A stretch of 5,152 nucleotides of DNA, taken from assembly GCF_015207245.1 (NCBI RefSeq), contig NZ_JADEXF010000350.1, forward strand, positions 1 through 5,152, read 5' to 3'. Of the stretch, positions 1 through 5,152 are shown one piece after another. The notes below the pieces were generated by a model that had not been told where the DNA came from, made no database searches, and saw only the letters and a list, made by a program, of their open reading frames with translations. Origin of the DNA: Nostoc cf. edaphicum LEGE 07299. Its GTDB lineage: Bacteria > Cyanobacteriota > Cyanobacteriia > Cyanobacteriales > Nostocaceae. Both the position numbers and the translations under genes were made by a program. Every line of letters starts with the position of its first letter. Position 1 is the stretch's first letter.

Positions 1-1
1 A

Positions 2-556
2 AAAAAAGACAGTCTATCTCTAACTTCCAATGGTGAAATTGCAGCATTAACTGGGTTTTTTGATAATGGTTATTATGCTAAGGTAGGCGATGAATATCGC
101 AGTATTTCCGAACAAGAAATTGGACAATATCAAGATGTTAGCCATTATCTGAAGTATACTAAAGCTCTTTACGATTGGTCTGACACTCTGGCTCAACCAT
201 TCAACTTGCCTTTAGAAATCATCGCATTACAGAATCCTCTTGCAGTCAAACCAGGAGGAAACTTGAAAGTTCAAGTTCTTTATCAAGGAAAACAAATTCC
301 AAATGTGACAGTAGAATATTTGGGCAAAAAGTTAACTGGCGACCAAGATGGTACTTATTTGGTTCCTATTGGTGATGAAGGATTACAACAAATAGAGGCT
401 AGTTACACAGTTGCTTCAGCTACCAGCCCTAGTATTTCTTACGAAACTGGCTTTACAGCACAAAAAACTTCTGTACCTGAGGCATCGGCATTACTTGGTC
501 TTAGCGTAGTTGGATTACTGGGATTATACAAAAAACGTTTTTCGCCTAAAGCTTAA
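2..556 (+). CDS. DUF4198-like exported protein with PEP-CTERM-like tail (5'-partial)
   Basis: The frame is open from the left edge to a TAA at 554-556, giving 184 visible residues; the true start and any signal peptide lie outside the window. A TTG at 206 is in frame but the same frame continues upstream with sensible protein (for example FFDNGYYAKVGDEY), so it is internal. The stretch PLEIIALQNPLAVKPGG, then KVQVLYQGKQIPNVTVEY, then DGTYLVPIGDEG resembles the beta-sandwich of DUF4198 / NikM-like periplasmic proteins, a family linked with nickel or cobalt uptake; here that metal role is only a suggestion. The last 27 residues (158-184, from base 473) run VPEASALLGL, a hydrophobic segment, then YKKR, which is the PEP-CTERM sorting layout with Ala in place of the second Pro. 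The protein is therefore probably exported and membrane-held until processed. It converges with the synthetase gene, so it is unlikely to belong to the lanthipeptide cassette. The DUF4198 call is by motif memory. Confidence 0.72.
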   Translation, partial: KKDSLSLTSNGEIAALTGFFDNGYYAKVGDEYRSISEQEIGQYQDVSHYLKYTKALYDWSDTLAQPFNLPLEIIALQNPLAVKPGGNLKVQVLYQGKQIPNVTVEYLGKKLTGDQDGTYLVPIGDEGLQQIEASYTVASATSPSISYETGFTAQKTSVPEASALLGLSVVGLLGLYKKRFSPKA

Positions 557-578
557 TGACGAATTAGCCTTATATCAT

Positions 579-609
579 ACCCTATTAACGTCTAGTGAGG
601 TAATAAGGT
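579..609. terminator. weak hairpin between convergent genes
   Basis: ACCCTATTA (579-587) can pair with TAATAAGGT (601-609), with one C-A mismatch and a 13-base loop. It sits 22 bases after the stop of the plus-strand gene, where a terminator is expected, but no T-run follows on either strand and the stem is AT-rich. A competing 6-bp pairing (568-573 with 603-608) is also possible. This is a weak candidate only. Confidence 0.22.
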
Positions 610-667
610 GTGAATGGCCAAAACGATTTTTGCATATCACTTGGCGCTCAAGATGCGAATAACAAGC

Positions 668-3600
668 TCAATCCCACAATAATATTGAAGGTAAATCATT
701 GTTAGCCAGACGCAGCAATTGATAACCAATTCCAGATATACCGGGTAGAAAGCCAGGATTAAATACAGAATTGGGTAAGTTGGGGAACAGTTGATAAGCT
801 CCAGTTCGCTTGGCTCTAGCCACAACATTTGTTACATTCTGGTGAGCAATTTGATGCCAATCAGAACGGGAACAGATTTTTGCACCGACTAACAGCACTT
901 CCGCCCTACCGAAGTTGCCACAGCATAAGTGATCGATCGCCTGTAAGCCAAAATTCTGATTAGTTTGGAGAGCAATTTCAATTTCTTGTTGAATTTCCGG
1001 CGTTTCCACGATTCTCAAACTACCTAAGCGTCCTAAACCAATGCCGGCTGCTCCATGACACCACTTATTTGCAAAGTCAGGTTGCCCTGGTTGTCCCATT
1101 CTGCGGAAGTCTGGCCAGTTGGCAGTGGACTGGCAAAAGACGCTACGCTCATACTCAATTCCTGCTAAACCTGCTTCTAAGTACTTGCCCTCTGAGGTGG
1201 CGGCATAAAGTCTGAGCAAGGCATAAGAGATACCTGCGGCTCCATGAGAGAAGCCAGTTAAGGGCTTATCCCAATAAGTATGCCAAGCTTTGGGCGCACC
1301 GTTGTGGCTAACTTGACGGTTGATTAAATGTTGTCCACAGGCGATCGCTTTTTCTAAAACGGTTGCTTCTCCTGTGGCTTGATGCAGCGACAATAACCCC
1401 AAAATTGCCCCGGCTGCTCCGCTCATAATATCCAAGTGTTCATCGGCAGCAATTAGTTCTGGTGTCATTAAACTGGCTAATACTTGAGCGTCTGGCAACA
1501 GTGTTGCATCGTTGAGAAATTGACTAATTTTCACTAGGCTATAGATCATCGATCCTAAACCTGTTGCACCCCCAACGCCCATAAAACGAGCCATGCGTTC
1601 CCAAGTTTCGGGATCGATAGTGTGAATTTGGCGACGCAGAGATTGCACTGTCCTCAGTGCTAAATCACGGTAACGGGAATCACCAGTTTCTTGAGTTAGT
1701 GCAGCTAAAAACAAAGCAACTCCAGAGCGTCCGTCAGAGAGACAATTATTTAATACTTGCAGTTGATATCGTTCGGCGCGAGGCACAAAGTCTAAGCCAA
1801 TCCAGTTAACGCTGCCATCAGGGTCAGAAATGGCTCTGGTTTCCAGTTGAGTGGCGATTTCTTTGGCTTCGGCAATCAATTGTTCTGAATTTAGCAACGG
1901 TAACGATTCGCCTTGCCATTGCCCACCTTGGCGGCTGGAGGTGGTTGCAATCTTAGCATCGAAGGAGCCTTGAATAATCGCTACTTGTCGAGCTAAGTCG
2001 GTTTCATCTAGAGATTGTAACTGGTTGAGCAGGTCTTGGTAACTGGATTGCTTGAAGTAGTTGGGAATGGAAGAAGAACCGTTTAAACTCAGTTCATCAA
2101 CCACCGCGCTAGCTGTGAAGAAGGGAATATCTAATTGTTCTATTGCTCGGAGTTCCGCGCTCAAAACAGGAAAGGCGTTTGGTCTATTTTGAGCAACTAG
2201 AAAAGCACGACTGAGAACATCGAGTTGAATACTGTAATCTACGCCGTGTTTGAGATAATCGGGTGCTAAAGCTTTTTGGAGGATGATGCCATAAATGCGG
2301 GTGTTGCGGAAGATAAAGCGTACCTGCTGATTTTGCATAGCAGATAGCAAACTTTGGCGTGAAATTAAAAAATCTTTGTGCGCCATCAAAAAGCGATACA
2401 TCTGCTCAAATCCAGTGGTGATTTGTAGTTGATAATCGTTTGGAGACAGAACAACTTCACCCAAGAACGGCACATTTTTCCCAATCGGCAAGGTTACAGG
2501 CTCAGACAACAGATGCATATTATCTGTATTAATGTTCTGCCAACGCGGGACTTTACGGGGAGATAATCGGGGATCTGTGCTGCCTAGCCCGCTAATATCA
2601 TAAGCGACACTGCGATCGCCACTAAAGTCCCAACGCGGTAAAAGTCCGGTGCGGAGTACGGAATCCCAAAATTGTCGTGTGGCGGTTGTTTCTAAATCTT
2701 GGGTAAGCGGTGAGTCTTCAATGAGATTTGGTTCATGGTGCAGCAGCGTTTCCATGTCAATCAGCACCAGATGCTCACCATTGGCAATTAAGGTTTCGTA
2801 ATGGCAATCTGTTCCCCGCAAAGCATAAAGCACACACAACAACATCCCAGAACGCTGATAGAATCGTTTCGCAGCTGCTTCATCCACACAAGGCAACTGT
2901 TCAATATGTTCCACCCAACCATAACCATTGCGCTCAAGTACTTGAGTGACTTTAAAATCTAAAAGATCGCTGTGTTGATTGCACCAATCCAAAAATTGGT
3001 TAAAGACAACCTCTAATCCTAAATCTTTGGGTTTATAAACAAGTTTAAGTCCAGACTCAAAGGTGAGTGAAATCACCGTTCGCCCGCGTTTGTGTGCATC
3101 GGAAATGGATGTTTGAATTTCGGCAACTTTATTTTGAGAAAATGGAGCGATCGCTTGATTAAAAGTACGTTGAATATCTGTTCTATCTGCAACTAAACGT
3201 TCGAGAAATTCAGCAGTGAACTCAACCCAAAAATTTACTGCTGTTGCCACTAACCGACCGAAAACTGGATACTTTTGGAAGAACGTCAGCATTCCATCTT
3301 CTAGGAGTTGATTGACGAACTTGATGTAGTGAGTGTTATTGTTTTCTGTCTCCAGTCCTAGTAAGCCGAGCAAGCTTTGACCAAAGGGACGCACCTGAGA
3401 AAATTCAAAATCTAATGTTTTAGTGCAAAGTCCTGCTAATCGTTTCAGTAGACCACGTTCTAGAGAACTGTAAGCGTCATAGGAAAGAATCGATAAGGGA
3501 AGAGACTCTTGGGTGAATTGGCTGTCGCAGCGAGTCAGTAATTGCTGTCTGGCTACCAAGATAGCAGGCAAAAGAATATCTTCAAAGGCGATCGGATTTT

Positions 3601-3991
3601 GTGAATCTATGGGTAGAAATACTTCGGTTGCAGAATTGAATCCTGTAGCGGTTTGGATGATTTGCTGCAAGGTTTCTGCCCACTCCGGCAAAGGTTGATC
3701 GGCAAGCAACTCGATGGTTCCCAATCTGGAACTAACGGTATCGAGGTTTAGTCCCTCCCACTCTAAGCGTTTGTGTAACGTATCCCATTTACCTTCTGCT
3801 GCAACTTGACACCAGTGATGTCTACGACGGTTAATTTCTTCTTCATTGACTCGATCGCCATTAATTGCAAATCTGCTTTCATCAAGGCGTTCCCAGATAA
3901 AGCTAGCATTCGCAGCGATCGCCCTTAAATCGTTTGATGTTTTCTGTTGGGATAAGCGAACAACTTGTTGAACCATAGCGGGATTTCTCAT
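668..3991 (-). CDS. lanM: class II lanthipeptide synthetase LanM, CCG type
   Basis: This 1107-residue bifunctional cytoplasmic enzyme would phosphorylate and eliminate Ser/Thr of the precursor cores, then add Cys thiols to form (methyl)lanthionine rings. The N-terminal dehydratase (DUF4135-like, about residues 200-640) has D298/H300 and K320 (VYKPKD), matching CylM D252, H254 and K274. GTDCHYET gives D395 and H397, and LIDMET gives D412, matching CylM D347, H349 and D364. R558 and T564 match the elimination residues R506 and T512. The position equal to CylM N352 is Thr (T400, codon 2792-2794). The C-terminal LanC-like cyclase (about 745-1107) has D854, H916 (SHGAAG), C978 (WCHGAAG) and C1023-C1024 (LCCGNFG), giving a three-Cys zinc site like ProcM, and a complete C-terminal NPGFLPGISGIGY motif. 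No frameshift is seen; the length is slightly above the usual 900-1050. The start is uncertain: no clear Shine-Dalgarno precedes 3991, and Met6 (3976) is an alternative. It lies downstream of both precursor genes on the same strand. Confidence 0.96.
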   Translation of the reverse strand: MRNPAMVQQVVRLSQQKTSNDLRAIAANASFIWERLDESRFAINGDRVNEEEINRRRHHWCQVAAEGKWDTLHKRLEWEGLNLDTVSSRLGTIELLADQPLPEWAETLQQIIQTATGFNSATEVFLPIDSQNPIAFEDILLPAILVARQQLLTRCDSQFTQESLPLSILSYDAYSSLERGLLKRLAGLCTKTLDFEFSQVRPFGQSLLGLLGLETENNNTHYIKFVNQLLEDGMLTFFQKYPVFGRLVATAVNFWVEFTAEFLERLVADRTDIQRTFNQAIAPFSQNKVAEIQTSISDAHKRGRTVISLTFESGLKLVYKPKDLGLEVVFNQFLDWCNQHSDLLDFKVTQVLERNGYGWVEHIEQLPCVDEAAAKRFYQRSGMLLCVLYALRGTDCHYETLIANGEHLVLIDMETLLHHEPNLIEDSPLTQDLETTATRQFWDSVLRTGLLPRWDFSGDRSVAYDISGLGSTDPRLSPRKVPRWQNINTDNMHLLSEPVTLPIGKNVPFLGEVVLSPNDYQLQITTGFEQMYRFLMAHKDFLISRQSLLSAMQNQQVRFIFRNTRIYGIILQKALAPDYLKHGVDYSIQLDVLSRAFLVAQNRPNAFPVLSAELRAIEQLDIPFFTASAVVDELSLNGSSSIPNYFKQSSYQDLLNQLQSLDETDLARQVAIIQGSFDAKIATTSSRQGGQWQGESLPLLNSEQLIAEAKEIATQLETRAISDPDGSVNWIGLDFVPRAERYQLQVLNNCLSDGRSGVALFLAALTQETGDSRYRDLALRTVQSLRRQIHTIDPETWERMARFMGVGGATGLGSMIYSLVKISQFLNDATLLPDAQVLASLMTPELIAADEHLDIMSGAAGAILGLLSLHQATGEATVLEKAIACGQHLINRQVSHNGAPKAWHTYWDKPLTGFSHGAAGISYALLRLYAATSEGKYLEAGLAGIEYERSVFCQSTANWPDFRRMGQPGQPDFANKWCHGAAGIGLGRLGSLRIVETPEIQQEIEIALQTNQNFGLQAIDHLCCGNFGRAEVLLVGAKICSRSDWHQIAHQNVTNVVARAKRTGAYQLFPNLPNSVFNPGFLPGISGIGYQLLRLANNDLPSILLWD
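1341..1348. repeat. HIP1 octamer GCGATCGC
   Basis: This is the highly iterated palindrome typical of many cyanobacterial genomes, here inside lanM. Five copies in about 5 kb is far above chance for an 8-mer and is the main clue to the host. Confidence 0.85.
2612..2619. repeat. HIP1 octamer GCGATCGC
   Basis: Second copy, inside the dehydratase part of lanM. Confidence 0.85.
3147..3154. repeat. HIP1 octamer GCGATCGC
   Basis: Third copy, inside the dehydratase part of lanM, near the codons for residues 280-282. Confidence 0.85.
3915..3922. repeat. HIP1 octamer GCGATCGC
   Basis: Fourth copy, near the 5' end of lanM. Confidence 0.85.
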
Positions 3992-4118
3992 AGTGGGAGT
4001 TCAAAGGTAAATATCAATTCTGGTCTACGTTTTAATAGTTGGTATTAATAACAATAGCGTTCGTCTGAAATCAGTTTTAAATTAAGTACTAATTAGGTAG
4101 GCATAATTAAAATAACTT

Positions 4119-4136
4119 GTAGTTATTAATTGAATT
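4119..4136 (-). repeat. 18-base repeat copy A, upstream of lanM
   Basis: The plus-strand sequence GTAGTTATTAATTGAATT matches 16 of 18 bases of copy B at 4626-4643. Each copy directly adjoins the left arm of a hairpin, so on the minus strand both follow a stem-loop and precede a gene of the cassette. The sequence is AT-rich, so chance similarity is not excluded. Confidence 0.45.
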
Positions 4137-4159
4137 TGTTGGGGTACAAGTCCCCAACA
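4137..4159 (-). terminator. GC-rich stem-loop upstream of lanM (possible partial terminator or attenuator)
   Basis: TGTTGGGG (4137-4144) pairs perfectly with CCCCAACA (4152-4159) around a 7-base loop. It lies between the precursor genes and lanM. The minus-strand transcript continues with AATTCAATTAA, not a T-run, so it is not a textbook intrinsic terminator. It could slow readthrough or protect the 3' end of the precursor message, giving more precursor than enzyme; that role is inferred. Confidence 0.5.
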
Positions 4160-4182
4160 GATAAAGACCAAAAACTTGACTA

Positions 4183-4298
4183 TTTGGTGTATTATAGGAC
4201 TCATATATTATGATTTTTGAACAATATTTAAGATAAAACGGTCTTTTCAGTCTCAGTATGTTTTCAAAAATCAAGCCGGAGTCCTATATTTCACCAAA
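4183..4298. mobile_element. MITE-like element with 20-bp terminal inverted repeats
   Basis: The left end TTTGGTGTATTATAGGACTC (4183-4202) and the reverse complement of the right end (4279-4298) match at 18 of 20 positions. Inside, TGATTTTTGAA (4211-4221) pairs perfectly with TTCAAAAATCA (4263-4273). The whole 116 bp can therefore fold into a long hairpin with a 41-base loop, and it has no coding capacity. This is the form of a non-autonomous miniature inverted-repeat element or a palindromic intergenic repeat. No clear target-site duplication is visible at its edges. The right end is nine bases from the precursor 1 stop codon, so the transcript would contain the folded hairpin, which might also act as a 3'-end stabiliser or terminator. 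Confidence 0.6.
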
Positions 4299-4307
4299 AA
4301 TTACAAA

Positions 4308-4598
4308 TTACGAGAGATAGCAGTGTCCGCCACCACAGCCGGCTGTATGGCATAATTTGGGCGCACTATCAGCCATTGCACCGCCACTAACACTGAGTAA
4401 TTCTTCTTCGCTCAGTTCGTTGGAATCCACAAAGGTCAGTTCTGCTAGCATTTGAGCTACGCTTTCGGCTGTGAAAGTATAACCTTTTTCTGCACTGGCA
4501 ATTAGCAACAGTTTGATGGCTTCTGTTTGGGTAACTGCTGCTTGTATATTCTCGCGTAATTGGCTATTTTGGAGTAGGCTTTGAATTTGTGACAACAT
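4308..4598 (-). CDS. lanthipeptide precursor 1, Nif11-type leader
   Basis: This 96-residue peptide is the probable LanM substrate. Residues 1-73 form a Nif11-type leader: a helical N-terminus with EAIKLLLIASAEKGYTFT (26-43) and the acidic ELSEEELLSVSGG (61-73), ending in a double-glycine site cut by C39 peptidase-exporters. Cleavage would release a 23-residue core (74-96) containing MADSAPKLCHT, then AGCGGGHC, then YLS. Core Cys are C83, C88 and C93; dehydratable residues are S78, T85 and the terminal S96. The start ATG (4596-4598) has a GGAG site 11 bases upstream. It is a tandem paralogue of precursor 2: the leaders share 52 of 73 residues and the first 20 core residues share 18. It differs by the C-terminal YLS extension, where precursor 2 has a stop straight after the last Cys. 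The final structure cannot be read from sequence. Confidence 0.93.
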   Translation of the reverse strand: MLSQIQSLLQNSQLRENIQAAVTQTEAIKLLLIASAEKGYTFTAESVAQMLAELTFVDSNELSEEELLSVSGGAMADSAPKLCHTAGCGGGHCYLS

Positions 4599-4609
4599 AA
4601 TTTTATTTT

Positions 4610-4613
4610 CTCC
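4610..4613 (-). promoter_or_regulatory. Shine-Dalgarno site of precursor 1
   Basis: GGAG on the minus strand lies 11 bases before the ATG at 4598, within CGGAGAA. The same CGGAGAA precedes precursor 2, which supports both start choices. Confidence 0.7.
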
Positions 4614-4625
4614 GAGCTAGTGATA

Positions 4626-4643
4626 GTAATTGTTAATTGAATT
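4626..4643 (-). repeat. 18-base repeat copy B, upstream of precursor 1
   Basis: GTAATTGTTAATTGAATT differs from copy A (4119-4136) at two positions. It overlaps the first three bases of the hairpin arm at 4641 and lies 27 bases before the precursor 1 ATG. Confidence 0.45.
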
Positions 4644-4679
4644 CCCTCTTTTTCTTGGTTAAAAAAGTAAAGAGGGAAT
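4641..4679 (-). terminator. 11-bp hairpin in the leader of precursor 1 (attenuator, terminator or processing site)
   Basis: ATTCCCTCTTT (4641-4651) pairs perfectly with AAAGAGGGAAT (4669-4679) around a 17-base loop. In the minus-strand transcript it falls after precursor 2 and 42 bases before the precursor 1 ATG. The bases after the stem are TCAATTAAC, not a T-run. It may stabilise or punctuate a shared message; its role is inferred. Confidence 0.55.
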
Positions 4680-4761
4680 CGGTTATGCAGTATCTCTTTC
4701 TGTCTTAAACCTCAGTAACAAGTATGGAAGTTATCCAAATTAAAATATTGGAAAAGTTGGA

Positions 4762-4780
4762 TCTAAAAAGCTCTTTTAGA
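4762..4780 (-). terminator. AT-rich hairpin after precursor 2
   Basis: TCTAAAA (4762-4768) pairs with TTTTAGA (4774-4780) around a 5-base loop. Flanking GTTG (4756-4759) and CAAC (4785-4788) can lengthen the stem across an internal loop. It lies about 60 bases after the precursor 2 stop. The stem is weak, and only a short TTTT follows at some distance on the minus strand, so termination would be inefficient at best. Confidence 0.3.
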
Positions 4781-4839
4781 AAAACAACCTAACTTTGGAG
4801 GCTACAAGACCAAAGAGAAAGAGAAGCTACATACCTTTT

Positions 4840-5121
4840 TTAGCAGTGTCCGCCACCACAGCCTTCTGTATGACATAGCTTAGGCGCACTATCAGCCATC
4901 AATCCACCACTAACACTAAGTAATTCTTCTTCACTCAGTTCATTGGAGTCCACAAAGGTTAGTTCTGTCAGCATTTGAGAAATGGCTTCAACTGTGAAGT
5001 TATAACCTTTTTCTGCACTGGCGATCGCTATCATTTTGATAGCTTCTGCTTGGTTAGCTGCTGCTTTTACTTGCTGTTGTAATTGTGCATTTTGCAGCAA
5101 TTCTTTAATTTGGTGTAGCAT
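4840..5121 (-). CDS. lanthipeptide precursor 2, Nif11-type leader
   Basis: This 93-residue probable LanM substrate is the first of the visible cassette genes on the minus strand. Its Nif11-type leader (1-73) has EAIKMIAIASAEKGYNFT (26-43) and the same ELSEEELLSVSGG end as its paralogue; residues 53-73 are identical in the two. Cleavage after Gly73 gives a 20-residue core with LMADSAPKLCHT, then EGCGGGHC, ending exactly at C93. It holds three Cys (C83, C88, C93) but only two dehydratable residues (S78, T85), so at most two lanthionine-type rings can form and one Cys must stay free or do something else. The ATG (5119-5121) has GGAG nine bases upstream. Only 31 bases precede the gene in the window, so its promoter and any further precursor copies are not visible. 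Confidence 0.93.
   Translation of the reverse strand: MLHQIKELLQNAQLQQQVKAAANQAEAIKMIAIASAEKGYNFTVEAISQMLTELTFVDSNELSEEELLSVSGGLMADSAPKLCHTEGCGGGHC
5021..5028. repeat. HIP1 octamer GCGATCGC
   Basis: Fifth copy, inside the leader region of precursor 2. Precursor 1 has a different sequence at the same place, so the site was gained or lost after the duplication. Confidence 0.85.
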
Positions 5122-5130
5122 AGGTTTGTT

Positions 5131-5134
5131 CTCC
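5131..5134 (-). promoter_or_regulatory. Shine-Dalgarno site of precursor 2
   Basis: GGAG on the minus strand lies nine bases before the ATG at 5121, in the same CGGAGAA context as precursor 1. Confidence 0.7.
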
Positions 5135-5152
5135 GTTTTTATTGACTTATTT

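Larger units (their letters stand above)
3992..4307. other. 316-bp AT-rich intergenic region between precursor 1 and lanM
   Basis: No protein gene or RNA gene is recognisable here. From right to left (the direction of minus-strand transcription) it holds the MITE-like inverted repeat (4183-4298), a GC-rich stem-loop (4137-4159), an 18-base repeat shared with the precursor 1 leader (4119-4136), and about 127 bases of AT-rich DNA before the lanM start. I could not pick out a convincing -35/-10 pair for lanM. Transcription may enter from the precursors, or a weak promoter may lie in the last 130 bases. Confidence 0.7.

Noticed and set aside
206..556. Independent 116-residue gene starting at TTG 206
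   Set aside because: The same frame is open to the left edge with protein-like sequence and no stop, so the TTG is an internal Leu codon of the larger partial gene.
637..828. 63-residue minus-strand reading frame
   Set aside because: It overlaps the 3' end of lanM in another frame; the lanM C-terminal motif NPGFLPGISGIGY is clearly the real coding frame.
2728..2949. 73-residue plus-strand reading frame
   Set aside because: It is antisense to the LanM catalytic region, with no recognisable motif.
3513..3698. 61-residue plus-strand reading frame
   Set aside because: It is antisense to the 5' part of lanM and has no family resemblance or start signal.
3992..4136. Sigma-70 promoter for lanM
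   Set aside because: Several AT-rich hexamers resemble -10 boxes, but none had a matching -35 at an acceptable spacing.
4183..4298. CRISPR repeat unit or array
   Set aside because: There is one inverted pair only, with no regularly spaced direct repeats and no cas-like gene in view.
4320..4379. Lipid II-binding lantibiotic motif as in mersacidin or lacticin 481
   Set aside because: CHTEGC and GGGHC only loosely recall CTLTSEC and GGGGVC of mersacidin; the order and ring-forming residues differ, so no antimicrobial mechanism is claimed.
4308..5121. Nitrogen-fixation role suggested by the Nif11 domain name
   Set aside because: The domain here serves as a leader, shown by the double-glycine site, the Cys-rich core and the adjacent LanM.

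Overview
The window looks like chromosomal DNA of a cyanobacterium, probably a filamentous one. It carries five copies of the cyanobacterial HIP1 octamer GCGATCGC (1341, 2612, 3147, 3915, 5021), Nif11-type leader peptides, and a secreted protein with a PEP-CTERM-like tail. All of this is read from sequence without a database search.

Layout, left to right. Bases 2-556 (+) are the 3' part of a gene for an exported DUF4198-like protein ending in a PEP-CTERM-like sorting signal. It converges on the next gene and is probably unrelated to the system that follows. Bases 668-3991 (-) encode a complete 1107-residue class II lanthipeptide synthetase (LanM). Bases 3992-4307 hold no gene, but contain a GC-rich stem-loop and a 116-bp element with near-perfect terminal inverted repeats (MITE-like). 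Bases 4308-4598 (-) and 4840-5121 (-) are tandem paralogous precursor peptide genes. Each has a Nif11-type leader of 73 residues ending in a double-glycine site, followed by a short Cys/Gly/His-rich core. The 241-bp gap between them holds two hairpins.

Reading along the minus strand the order is precursor 2 (4840-5121), precursor 1 (4308-4598), lanM. This is a compact lanthipeptide cassette. The two precursors would be dehydrated at Ser/Thr and cyclised through Cys by the single LanM. The leader would then be removed after Gly-Gly by a C39-type protease/exporter, which is not in the window and may lie beyond position 5152 or elsewhere.

The points most worth a second look are: (i) the core MADSAPKLCHT-x-GCGGGHC, nearly invariant between two precursors whose leaders have diverged, and with more Cys than Ser/Thr placed to pair with them; (ii) a LanM cyclase with a three-Cys (CCG-type) zinc site, as in the promiscuous ProcM group; (iii) a Thr at the dehydratase position matching CylM Asn352, normally conserved; and (iv) the MITE-like hairpin nine bases past the precursor 1 stop codon, together with stem-loops that could set precursor versus enzyme expression.
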